From: Candidatus Schekmanbacteria bacterium
Lineage (GTDB): Bacteria; CSSED10-310; JACPHN01
Direction of reading: 5' to 3'
Assembly (NCBI GenBank): GCA_016188575.1
Contig: JACPHN010000219.1
Span: forward strand, 1-10,351
Length of the DNA: 10,351 nucleotides
Shown: piece by piece, positions 1-7,033 of the stretch
Numbering within the stretch: the stretch's first letter is position 1
How the letters are laid out: each line of letters opens with the position of its first letter
Notes under the pieces: generated by a model
Told to the model about the DNA's origin: nothing
The model's input: the letters and a program-made list of their open reading frames with translations, nothing else
Database searches by the model: none
Position numbers and translations under genes: made by a program

Positions 1-307
1 CTTCACCCAGAAGGCGACCTCGCCTGGCGAGGAAATCGCCAGGGTGACCACGAGCACCGCCGTGCCACCGTCCGCGAGCGGCGCGCTGCGGGCCGCGTAG
101 TAGACGCCATCGGCCGCGTCACCCGCGACCACCTGCCACGCGTCCACCGGGCTGATTTCCCACGGCAGCGCGGCGAAGGTGCCGGATTCGAAGGAGTCGC
201 CGGGCGGCGCGCGCCGGGCTCGGGACGGCGATCGGCACGAACAGGCAGGTGGTCGCCGCCAGATTCACACACAGAGAGAGAGAGAGAGAAGGGATGCGCC
301 ACGACAT
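1..307 (-). pseudogene. Exported FESG/ALPW beta-sandwich protein, 5' part, frameshifted, partial at window edge
   Basis: The start ATG at 307-305 is preceded by GGAGG with a 5-nt gap. About 34 codons encode a clear Sec signal peptide (MSWR start, hydrophobic core, end at SPARA). The frame of the mature protein is different: it reads DSFESG, ALPW, WQVV, DAADG, AARSAPLADG and FWVK to position 1. It matches the intact gene starting at 9731 at about 41 of 65 positions by eye. The switch lies at the GGG run 202-204 (CCC on the coding strand); one base fewer would join the frames. The mature frame alone cannot be translated from upstream because it meets TGA right after the AG repeat. The domain resembles secreted concanavalin-like or choice-of-anchor sandwich domains; its ligand is unknown. 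It is either a pseudogene or an assembly error. The 3' part lies outside the window. Confidence 0.8.
273..288. repeat. (AG)8 dinucleotide repeat inside the signal peptide codons
   Basis: Eight perfect AG units (CT on the coding strand) encode the alternating Ser-Leu stretch of the left gene's signal peptide. The matching place in the intact paralogue has a shorter TCTCTCTC tract. Gain or loss of one unit would shift the frame, as at slipped-strand contingency loci. No evidence of length variation is available here. Confidence 0.85.
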
Positions 308-312
308 GCCTA

Positions 313-317
313 CCTCC
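313..317 (-). promoter_or_regulatory. Shine-Dalgarno site of the left-edge gene
   Basis: GGAGG on the minus strand, 5 nt before ATG 307-305. It fixes this start over the longer open frame, which extends upstream to 478 without a comparable site. Confidence 0.75.
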
Positions 318-345
318 GGAGAGATCGGGGACCACGCTGCCCCGA

Positions 346-375
346 AGGCTAGGCTCGATCGGCGGTGCGACGCAA
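346..375 (-). promoter_or_regulatory. Probable sigma-70-like promoter of the left-edge gene
   Basis: On the minus strand TTGCGT (375-370) is followed after 18 nt by TAGCCT (351-346), about 39 nt before the start codon. The call rests on comparison: the intact paralogue has TTGCAT, 17 nt, TAGCAT at the same distance. The stretch from the -10 hexamer to ATG also aligns between the copies (GAGCcTAGC, GGGCAnCG, GATC, CGGAnGT). Neither hexamer is close to consensus. Confidence 0.5.
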
Positions 376-386
376 GGGGAGGGGCG

Positions 387-476
387 GCCTGAATCCACCG
401 GCTCGCGGGCGACTTTGCTCGGTTGCGCCCAGCCGGTGCCAAACGCATCCCTGGGGCGAGCCCGGGACTTTCAGGC
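387..476. repeat. REP-like element copy 1, inverted ends
   Basis: Inverted ends GCCTGAA (387-393) and TTCAGGC (470-476) bound a 90-bp GC-rich segment. The left edge CCTGAATCCACCGGCT (388-403) matches 15 of 16 bases of the element at 8934-8949. The right edge GGG-ACTTTCAGG resembles GGGGTGCTTTCAGG at 8992-9005. No coding sense was found. Confidence 0.55.
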
Positions 477-483
477 ATCTGTT

Positions 484-520
484 CACCGCCTCCCCCCGCC
501 TGCGGGAGAGGGTCGGGGTG
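484..520. repeat. GC-rich REP-like hairpin
   Basis: An imperfect palindrome: CACC-GCCTCCCCCCGC pairs with GCGGGAGAGGGTCGGGGTG around the loop CT. The tight core is CCCGC (495-499) / GCGGG (502-506). The arm GGGAGAGGGTCGGGGTG resembles intergenic REP-like repeats common in high-GC proteobacteria, and GGGAGGGACGGGGTG recurs at 8983-8997. It directly follows element copy 1 and may belong to it. Confidence 0.5.
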
Positions 521-526
521 CGAGGT

Positions 527-833
527 GGAAACGTGATCGCCAAGCGCATCGACGATGGTGGATCAAGATCAGGCGAGGAACCGCTCGATGCCCCAATCGA
601 AACCGCTACGTTCGGTCCCGTGCGTGCGCTGTGGCTCGCAGTCTCGCGTCATCGAAGCGAAGCGGCGGCCCCGATGGCGTCGCTGAGGTCACGCGTCATG
701 ACGCCGATGTGTGGCGTCTCGGCGGCCGCGCTCCCCTCGCCAGTTCCCCGACCACCGCCCTCCGCCGCTGCGCGCGCCGGCGCTCATGTTGGCGGGCGGC
801 TTGCAACCTGGTCGTAAACTCCACTTCCGTCGC
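527..833. other. Intergenic stretch without a convincing gene; holds a 12-bp perfect palindrome
   Basis: The frame of the downstream large gene stays open back to about 415, but this part lacks a start with an RBS and its translation is Arg/Pro/Ser-rich and protein-unlike. The only distinct structure is the perfect palindrome GCGTCATGACGC at 693-704, about 140 bp before the start at 847, a possible operator half-site pair. A weaker inverted pair GCATCGA (546-552) / TCGATGC (585-591) is also present. No clear promoter was seen. Confidence 0.45.
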
Positions 834-838
834 AGGAG
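834..838 (+). promoter_or_regulatory. Shine-Dalgarno site of the large LamG protein gene
   Basis: AGGAG lies 8 nt before ATG 847. Together with the signal peptide that begins exactly there, it selects this start over the upstream in-frame extension. Confidence 0.75.
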
Positions 839-846
839 AAAGCATC

Positions 847-3800
847 ATGTCCAGGTCGCGTCCGCTCCCCTATTGCCCCCGCCCCAGCCGCGCTCGCTCC
901 GCGGCCACCGCGCTGCTCACCGCCACTCTCGTCGTGGGCGCTCTGACACGCACCGCCGGCGCCGAACCGTCCCGAGCCCTCAACCTCCCATTCTCGCGCT
1001 CACCCCAGGATTACGCCATTCTCGACCCTGCGGTCGCGCCCATGGCCGCCCTACCCTTCTCCCAGGGCGGCCTCAGCCCCCAGGCGGCGGATTTCAGCCT
1101 CAGCTTCTGGCTGCGGTTCGACCGGAAAATGAAGACTCTCGAACCGACCATGTGGTACGATGACCGCGGTAACGTCATGACCTTCGGCAACAGCCTGTGG
1201 ATCGACTTCGTGGGCAAGGATGCCAACCGTGGGATCCACCTCGCGCTCGAATACAATACCGCCCCCGCGATGACGACCGATCGCCTGCTCCTTCCCGAGG
1301 AATGGACCCACGTGGCGATCGTCTTCCGCAGAGCTGCCAAGACCACAGCCACGGTGTTTTTCAACGGGCGCGTCGCCATGTACCGGGAAAGCGACCAGCC
1401 GTTCGCCATTACCGTCGATCGACTCACTCTGGGCGCCGGCCTGAAGCGCAATCAACCCAAGGCAGGCGAGTCCCTCGGCCTTGCGGTCGATGACCTGGCG
1501 ATCCATCCACGGGCGCTCTCTGACCTCGAGGTGTCGCGGCTGCTCGCCGACGGGCCCGCAGCCATCGACGGCGCGGCCGTGGCCGGATGGTGGCCATTCC
1601 AGGACGCGGCGAAAGGTCCCTGGCAAGACAGCTCCGCGACCTGGCCACTGATCGCCCCCGCCGCGCCTGCCCAGTCGAGCGCCGCTGCTGGCTCTGCCAT
1701 CAGAACCGCCACGTACGCCCTCCCCGACCTCGCGTTCGCGCCCCGCGAACCCGCCGTCATCTACCAGCCCTTCACGGAGGAGCAGGCCACGTTGCTCGCG
1801 TTCTTGCGCAACGAGCTTTCGACACCCGAAGCGTTCTCCGCGACCGTCGAGCCGATGCAGGCGGACGCGCTGATCGCCGCGCTCGGCTCGATACCCGCCC
1901 ATGCCACGGTATCCGGGGCGCTTCTGCCCCTGTCCGACACCATCCGGCTCGCCGACGAGGTGTTCGCAGGCGCGTATGATCCGGTACCGGACGGTCCGGA
2001 CGCCGGCACCTGGCGGTTTCCCGTGGACCCCGGCGATGCCGCATTGATGGCGCTGTTCTACAGCCTGGAGGAGGACTGGAACCCGTATCGGGCGTCTGCG
2101 TACGCGCGCGCCCCACAGTTGCGCAATCGCATCGCCGCCGCCACCATTCCCATCCTCCTGAGCTCGGTGGCGTCGCTCGAATCCGACAAGCGAGCCGCGG
2201 ACCAGGCCTACACGGCGGGTTTCCCACTCACGGCGGCCGCCTATGTTTGCTCCCGCATCTGCGCGGACCTCACCGCGCCCGGGGTCGCCACGGCGTGGCG
2301 GCGCACGCTCGATCGGGGACTGAGGTTATTATGGACCGATACTTCGACCACTCCGGTTGGCCACCTGCTGATCGGCTCGATGGAAACCGACATGGACCTC
2401 GCGGCGGTCATGTTCGTAAACCATCTGCTCGAGGTGGACCAGGCGTTGGCGGTGCCGGCCTCTGACGTCAAGCGCCACCAGATCGTCCGCGACGAGTGGA
2501 CCCACCTGCTCGTGGACCTGCGCTCCATCGCCGAGAGGTCTCAGCGAGGCGAAACCAAGGGCTTCAGCACGGGAGGCCTGTGCACCATGGATGGAACCGC
2601 CGGAGCCCAATACAACAAGGAGTGCTTCGATTGGTTGGCGATGATCTATGGGGCGGCGCTCAGACTGCCCGCAACCCAGGAGAATGCCAAATACGTCAAG
2701 CGAATCGCCTCCGTGCTGGAGAAAAACCTCGGCACGACGCTACTGAATCTCCGGCGTGATGGCGGCTGGTTTGGCACCCTGATCGCCCCAAACGCTTTCA
2801 ACGGACGCCACAACTCGGCCGCGAGCTTTCATGCTCTCCCGCACTTCACCCACTGGACGCTGATCGACCGGCTGCCGGTGTCCGCGTCCGGGATACGGCG
2901 GACGAACCACGGGTTGCTCTATCCGCTGGCGTGGGAAGACTTCAAGCGACTCAACCTCAACGGGCTCGACGATGGCACGGTGGCGCCGGAAAACACCTGC
3001 GATCTCGTGGACGCCGGAGTTGCCGCGCGCCTTCCCACGACGCTGGCGAAGGCAAACGACCCGGTCGTCGGACACGAGCACAGCGGCCGCAACCACGCCT
3101 TCCGTAAACCTGCCGACTACCGCGATAGCTGGTCGTCGCTGCGAGCTCGGCTCGTGGCAGAAGACGCAACCCATCTCGACGTCTGTCGCGACGCGCTGGC
3201 GCACCCAGAGCTCGCGATGCTGCCCGCGCAGAGCCCCGAATGGTTTACGCTCGCGATGGGAAAGTCCGGCGAGCAGGATTTCTTTGCAGGGCAAAATGAC
3301 ACCCTTAACGCGGTCTGGTTCGCGGGACGAACGCCGGCCGCCAACAATGTCTACAAGGGTTGGGCCGGGTCCGGGCTCGCCAGCTTCACGGTTCGAACGA
3401 GCAACGAGGAGAGCGGCGCGGGCGCCGTTCCGATGCTGGCCACGCCTATCCAGGGCGGCTACCTGGGCAACCTGGAAAATACCTTCAACGTCGGGACTTG
3501 CCGCGACGAGAACGACACCCGGCTCGAGTCGACTCCCGCCAACTGGCCGCGGTGCACAGTCATCACCCAGGCCGGGCTTCTCGACTGGAAGCACTGGCCG
3601 GTTCACGCGGTCATCGGCGCCGCGACTCGCGATGCGCTCGGCGGACAGGTAGACCCGACCACGGTATTTAGCTCGGTGCACTACGACCTCGGTCTGCGGC
3701 AAACCCGCCGCGGTCCGAATGGATCGATAGTTCTGCGGACCGAGTCCCCCTTCTATCGTAACCACGGACATCTGTGCTTCACCGGCACCGGCAAGAATCT

Positions 3801-4386
3801 CGCGCACTGCCAGGGCGGCGATCTTCCGCAGGTCGACACCGCGCTGGCGTGCGCCGCCAATGCAGCGGAGGTCACGCACGGCGCCTGTCTGAGCCGAGAG
3901 TATGCGCTCACCCGCGACGGATTGCACATCACCACGGCCGTAGACCGATTCGCAGACCAGGCTTCCCGGCAGGTGTTTGGCGATCCGGCGGCGGTGGTGC
4001 TGGATACGCTTCCCGTTCGCTTTGCACATCCTGGCGGCACGGCGATCGACGACCTCTTCTTCAGTCAGATCGTCGCTTTTCACCGCGCCGACACCGGCTG
4101 GTTCCACATCGATCCCGCGGACGGATCGGCGGCGGTAACCGGGGTCGATGCCATCTCGATCCGGCCGGAGCCGGGGGTGCCCACCGGGGCCCGCGTCACC
4201 TTCGATGCACCGGTGACCGTGCGGTTCGACACCCTGGCGGCGGCCTACGTGGCCCATGACCAGCCGTACGCCGCAAACCGGTACGGGACGAGAAACCTGC
4301 TCATCGAGATCCCGAGAGACGCGACTCGCGGGGGAGATGGTCCGGCGTTCTCGCTGAGGTATACTCTGGGGACGGATATGGAGTAG
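847..4386 (+). CDS. Secreted LamG-domain protein, 1179 aa, possible polysaccharide-active enzyme
   Basis: The start is set by AGGAG and by a signal peptide (Arg-rich n-region, hydrophobic residues about 20-34, likely cut after TAGA at residue 39). Residues about 80-275 form a concanavalin/LamG sandwich: FSLSFWLRF, EEWTHVAIVF, TVFFNGRVAMY, VDDLAIHPRALSDLEV, GWWPFQD. Residues about 305-700 are mostly helical with conserved-looking patches (STGGLCTMDG; DGGWF; NGRHNSAASFHALPHF around 650-665). The rest is strand-rich with scattered Cys. A lectin-like domain, helical barrel and beta domain recall (alpha/alpha)-toroid polysaccharide lyases such as PL8, but I could not place a catalytic Asn/His/Tyr/Arg set, so enzyme function is a guess. 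Export to periplasm or outside is well supported. It ends with TAG before a strong hairpin, so it is probably its own transcription unit. A long antisense frame here is a GC shadow. Confidence 0.9.
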   Translation: MSRSRPLPYCPRPSRARSAATALLTATLVVGALTRTAGAEPSRALNLPFSRSPQDYAILDPAVAPMAALPFSQGGLSPQAADFSLSFWLRFDRKMKTLEPTMWYDDRGNVMTFGNSLWIDFVGKDANRGIHLALEYNTAPAMTTDRLLLPEEWTHVAIVFRRAAKTTATVFFNGRVAMYRESDQPFAITVDRLTLGAGLKRNQPKAGESLGLAVDDLAIHPRALSDLEVSRLLADGPAAIDGAAVAGWWPFQDAAKGPWQDSSATWPLIAPAAPAQSSAAAGSAIRTATYALPDLAFAPREPAVIYQPFTEEQATLLAFLRNELSTPEAFSATVEPMQADALIAALGSIPAHATVSGALLPLSDTIRLADEVFAGAYDPVPDGPDAGTWRFPVDPGDAALMALFYSLEEDWNPYRASAYARAPQLRNRIAAATIPILLSSVASLESDKRAADQAYTAGFPLTAAAYVCSRICADLTAPGVATAWRRTLDRGLRLLWTDTSTTPVGHLLIGSMETDMDLAAVMFVNHLLEVDQALAVPASDVKRHQIVRDEWTHLLVDLRSIAERSQRGETKGFSTGGLCTMDGTAGAQYNKECFDWLAMIYGAALRLPATQENAKYVKRIASVLEKNLGTTLLNLRRDGGWFGTLIAPNAFNGRHNSAASFHALPHFTHWTLIDRLPVSASGIRRTNHGLLYPLAWEDFKRLNLNGLDDGTVAPENTCDLVDAGVAARLPTTLAKANDPVVGHEHSGRNHAFRKPADYRDSWSSLRARLVAEDATHLDVCRDALAHPELAMLPAQSPEWFTLAMGKSGEQDFFAGQNDTLNAVWFAGRTPAANNVYKGWAGSGLASFTVRTSNEESGAGAVPMLATPIQGGYLGNLENTFNVGTCRDENDTRLESTPANWPRCTVITQAGLLDWKHWPVHAVIGAATRDALGGQVDPTTVFSSVHYDLGLRQTRRGPNGSIVLRTESPFYRNHGHLCFTGTGKNLAHCQGGDLPQVDTALACAANAAEVTHGACLSREYALTRDGLHITTAVDRFADQASRQVFGDPAAVVLDTLPVRFAHPGGTAIDDLFFSQIVAFHRADTGWFHIDPADGSAAVTGVDAISIRPEPGVPTGARVTFDAPVTVRFDTLAAAYVAHDQPYAANRYGTRNLLIEIPRDATRGGDGPAFSLRYTLGTDME

Positions 4387-4404
4387 ACTGTCCGGAGAGC
4401 GTGT

Positions 4405-4433
4405 CCCCCCGCGAGCCGGTTGCTCGCGGGGGG
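4405..4433 (+). terminator. Strong 12-bp GC hairpin after the LamG gene
   Basis: CCCCCCGCGAGC (4405-4416) pairs perfectly with GCTCGCGGGGGG (4422-4433) around the 5-nt loop CGGTT, 18 nt after the stop codon. No T-run follows (GGGAAGAAG), so it is not a textbook intrinsic terminator. It may act as a 3' RNA stabiliser, a T-tract-less terminator, or a member of the local palindrome family: CCCCCCGCGAGC recurs at 5528-5539. Confidence 0.6.
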
Positions 4434-4489
4434 GGGAAGAAGAGCGATGGTCAGCACCACCGCGGTGCCGGCCATCCCCCGGGGAAGAC

Positions 4490-5479
4490 ATGAAACGATT
4501 CGTCTGCGGTCTCATGGCCGTGCTTGCAGCGGTGGCGGCCGTCGCTCCGCGGGGCACGGCCGCGCCCGACCTCCCGGGGGCGACGGCGCAGACGTCTGGC
4601 ATCCCCAAGGCGCGCTTCGTGTTTTTCCACCCCGACGCGTCCGGCCTTCCGCCCGCCGACATTCTCGCGGGCCTGGAGAACTACGCGACCTACCTGCGGG
4701 CCCGCGGCGTCGTCGATCTTTCGACACACTACTTCCGCCGCGCCACCGACCTCGAGGGCTTTCTGCAACGGCTGCGCGACCGCGGCGAACCCATGCCCTG
4801 GTTCTCTTCCTTCTCCGTAATGTACATGCTGCAGCGCGGCTACAAGGACGGATACGACCCCATTGTCTGCGCGGAAATCGAAGGCCTGACCGCGAATCGC
4901 TACTCCGTCATCGTGAGACGGTCCTCGCCGATAAAGACGCTGGACGACACGCGCGGAGCCGTGATCGCGCTCACGGACATCGGCACCGACGTCGTGGAAT
5001 GGAACAACGTGCTCGTTTTTCAAAACCAGCTCGACATGAAGAAGCACTTCGCGAGCATGATGGAGACGGATTCCCCCATGTCCTCGGTAATGGCCGTCAT
5101 CTTCAAGCAGGCAGACGTCGCCATCGTGTTCAAGCTGCTTTTCGACCGCCTCAGCGGCACCTCGCAGCAGGTCTGGCAGAAGGTTCGGCCGATCTATTCG
5201 TCTCGCCCCATCAGCTTCGGCAGTATTCAGGCGTGGCGGGGGGCGCCCGCGGAAGTCGTCGACAAGTTCCGCGACACCATCACCGGCGACCTGCGCAACC
5301 AGACCGGAGGCAAGGACATCCTCGACGCGTTCTACATCGATGGCTTCCGCCGCTGTACCTGGGGTGATTACGACGCTCGCGAGGGCGAGTATCTGAAAGG
5401 GGCGGGGATCGAGCTCGTGTGGGGAGCAGCGCGCGAGGCCGCCATCCTCGCCGGAGCGCGGCGCGGGTCGCGGCCCTGA
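4490..5479 (+). CDS. PhnD-like periplasmic substrate-binding protein, orphan
   Basis: A 329-residue protein. Residues 1-25 form a signal peptide (MKRF, Ala/Val/Leu core, GTAA end). The mature part resembles phosphate/phosphonate-type ABC binding proteins (PhnD, Phosphonate-bd family): FVFFHPDASGLPP at the start, YKDGYDPIVCAEIEG near 115-130, the hinge-type RSSPIKTLDD (144-153) followed by RGAVIALTDIGTDVVEWNN, then MAVIFKQADVAIVFKLLFDRL, the usual 'allele of the second lobe' segment. Length fits the family. The ligand cannot be told from sequence. No permease or ATPase gene adjoins, so it may serve a distant transporter or act as a sensor. ATG 4490 has GGGGA 4 nt upstream, a weak RBS. The UGA stop lies in the edge of a REP-like element. 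The gap to the preceding gene is 103 bp; the kinase follows after about 143 bp. Confidence 0.85.
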   Translation: MKRFVCGLMAVLAAVAAVAPRGTAAPDLPGATAQTSGIPKARFVFFHPDASGLPPADILAGLENYATYLRARGVVDLSTHYFRRATDLEGFLQRLRDRGEPMPWFSSFSVMYMLQRGYKDGYDPIVCAEIEGLTANRYSVIVRRSSPIKTLDDTRGAVIALTDIGTDVVEWNNVLVFQNQLDMKKHFASMMETDSPMSSVMAVIFKQADVAIVFKLLFDRLSGTSQQVWQKVRPIYSSRPISFGSIQAWRGAPAEVVDKFRDTITGDLRNQTGGKDILDAFYIDGFRRCTWGDYDAREGEYLKGAGIELVWGAAREAAILAGARRGSRP

Positions 5480-5548
5480 ATCCGCGGCCGGTTCGTCGTC
5501 GGCGTGACAATACCCAGCTCCGCCCCGCCCCCCGCGAGCGGGGGGCGG
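5475..5548. repeat. REP-like element copy 2 with 10-bp hairpin
   Basis: CCTGAATCC (5475-5483) matches the left edge of copies 1 and 3. It is followed by a hairpin CCGCCCCCCG (5525-5534), loop CGAG, CGGGGGGCGG (5539-5548), then GGCGAGGTGGG resembling GTGCGAGGTGG after the hairpin of copy 1. The stop codon of the binding-protein gene (5477-5479) lies inside the left edge. The hairpin may also end transcription, although no T-run follows. Confidence 0.55.
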
Positions 5549-5622
5549 CGAGGTGGGAGTCGTGGATCCAGGTCGATGCAGCCGACTTGTGCCAGCGCCA
5601 GGTACTGGCTATTGTTGCAGCC

Positions 5623-7033
5623 GTGGACCCGTTGGCGCGAAAACTCGGCAACTACGCCATTACCGGCGTGCTCGCCCCGGGGCGGCATGGGCGTCGTCTA
5701 TCGCGCGGTCGACAGCCGCAGCGGTCATGTGGCCGCCCTCAAGACTGTGGCCCTGCACGACGAGAGGCTACTCGCCGGGATCCGCGGCGAGATTCGCGCG
5801 CTCCAGCGCCTGCGACATCCGGGGATCGTGGAGATCGTGGACTATGGCGTCTGCGACGGTCTGCCGTGGTACGCGATGCAGTGGTTGCAGGGCTCGACGC
5901 TGGACGCCTTCGAAGAACGCGGGCAAGACACTCCGCAAACCGTCTCGGCCTTGCAAGCCCCAAGCGGCCGGCAAGACCATACCCCGAGCTCGGCCCCCAC
6001 GCTAGACGCCGGACGCTCGATGGGTGTAGCCAACCCGGACGGCGCTGCGCCACCGGAACCCTTTGCCTCTCCGCGGGCCCCGCGTGCGTCATCCCCGTTG
6101 CGGCGGCGAGCGCGGGTCTCGTCGTTGTCGATTGCAAGAGACCTGTGCAGCTCCCTGGCCTATCTTCATGGTGAAGGAATCGTCCACCGAGACCTCAAGC
6201 CGCGCAACATTATCGTGCAACCGGGTAACCGACCCGTGCTCGTGGATTTCGGCCTTTACCAGTCCTGGGGCGCCGCCGACAGTCGAGAGGAGCTGGCGAT
6301 CGAAATGCTGGCGGCCGGGACAGTTCCGTACATCGCGCCGGAACAGATCCGCGGCGAGCTTGTGGATGCGCGGGCAGATCTGTACTCCCTCGGTTGCATT
6401 CTGTATGAGCTCCTGACCGGCAGGGTTGCCTTTCTCGGTAGCGAGCCCGAAATCATCAACAAGCACCTGACGGCACGCCCCCTGCCGCCGTCCGCTCTCG
6501 CCAGAGGTGTGCCTCCTGTCCTGGACGAGCTGGTCCCAGGGTTGCTGGCAAAAGATCGCCGCGACCGCATCGGCTACGCGGATACTGTCGGCGTCGAGCT
6601 CGCGAAGCTCGGTGCCACGGTGCACCCGGAATTCGCCGGGCCGCCGCGACAGGCATATCTGTATCGGGCGCGTTTCTTTGGCCGAGGCCCCGAGCTGCGT
6701 CGCCTCTCTCGCGAGGTCGACAACGTGCTCGAAGGCAGGCGCGCAATGATTCTGCTTGGCGGAGAGAGCGGCATCGGCAAGACGAGGTTGATGGTGGAAG
6801 CTTCCCGCCTGGCTGCCGGGCGGGGCATGATGGTCGTCGCAAGCCGTTGCCTCGAGCGCGTTTCTGAGGCGCTGGAGGCGCTTCGTCCCTTGCTGCGCCG
6901 GCTCGACGCCTATTGTCGGGGCGGTGGACCGGCGGTGACCCGGTCCGTGCTCGGCGATCACCGTAGGGTGCTGGCCGCGTATGAACCGAGCCTATCGATC
7001 TCCAACTTGGCCGACTGGCAGTTGACGGCGTGA
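5623..7033 (+). CDS. Ser/Thr protein kinase with N-terminal half of an AAA domain; frameshifted and truncated
   Basis: This belongs to the kinase-AAA-TPR signalling family. GTG 5623 is the likely start ([11 protein letters not shown], the usual family beginning); no clear RBS is seen. The frame changes at GGGG 5679-5682, between LAP and GGMGVVY; one G fewer restores a normal glycine-rich loop. In the corrected numbering of about 469 residues: Lys40 in AALK, Glu56 of helix C, HRDLKPRN with Asp190, DFG at 208-210, APE with Glu240, [15 protein letters not shown]. All catalytic residues are present. A Pro/Ser/Ala-rich insert of about 60 residues sits before helix E. Then FFGRGPEL opens the AAA part, with Walker [10 protein letters not shown] (Lys386). 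After VLAAYEPSL the family normally continues to Walker B; here the frame ends within 13 codons. An uncorrected open frame runs from 5504 but replaces the first strand with unrelated residues. Substrates are unknown. Confidence 0.75.

Noticed and set aside
273-288. Slippage of the AG tract as repair of the left gene's frameshift
   Set aside because: The mature frame has TGA just downstream of the tract, so a change in repeat number cannot join signal peptide and mature domain.
415-846. In-frame N-terminal extension of the LamG protein
   Set aside because: No RBS at any upstream start, no protein-like sequence, and a signal peptide with an RBS begins at 847.
4405-4433. Canonical Rho-independent terminator
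   Set aside because: The stem is excellent but no U-tract follows; kept as a hairpin with terminator function only probable.
2740-4662. A 640-codon open frame on the minus strand opposite the LamG gene
   Set aside because: It lies antisense to a gene with signal peptide, RBS and recognisable domain; the translation is Arg/Gly-rich without motifs, as expected for GC-rich shadows.
5419-6174. A 251-codon frame across the binding-protein end and kinase start
   Set aside because: Only its stretch [19 protein letters not shown] is real kinase sequence; before and after, the sense lies in other frames.
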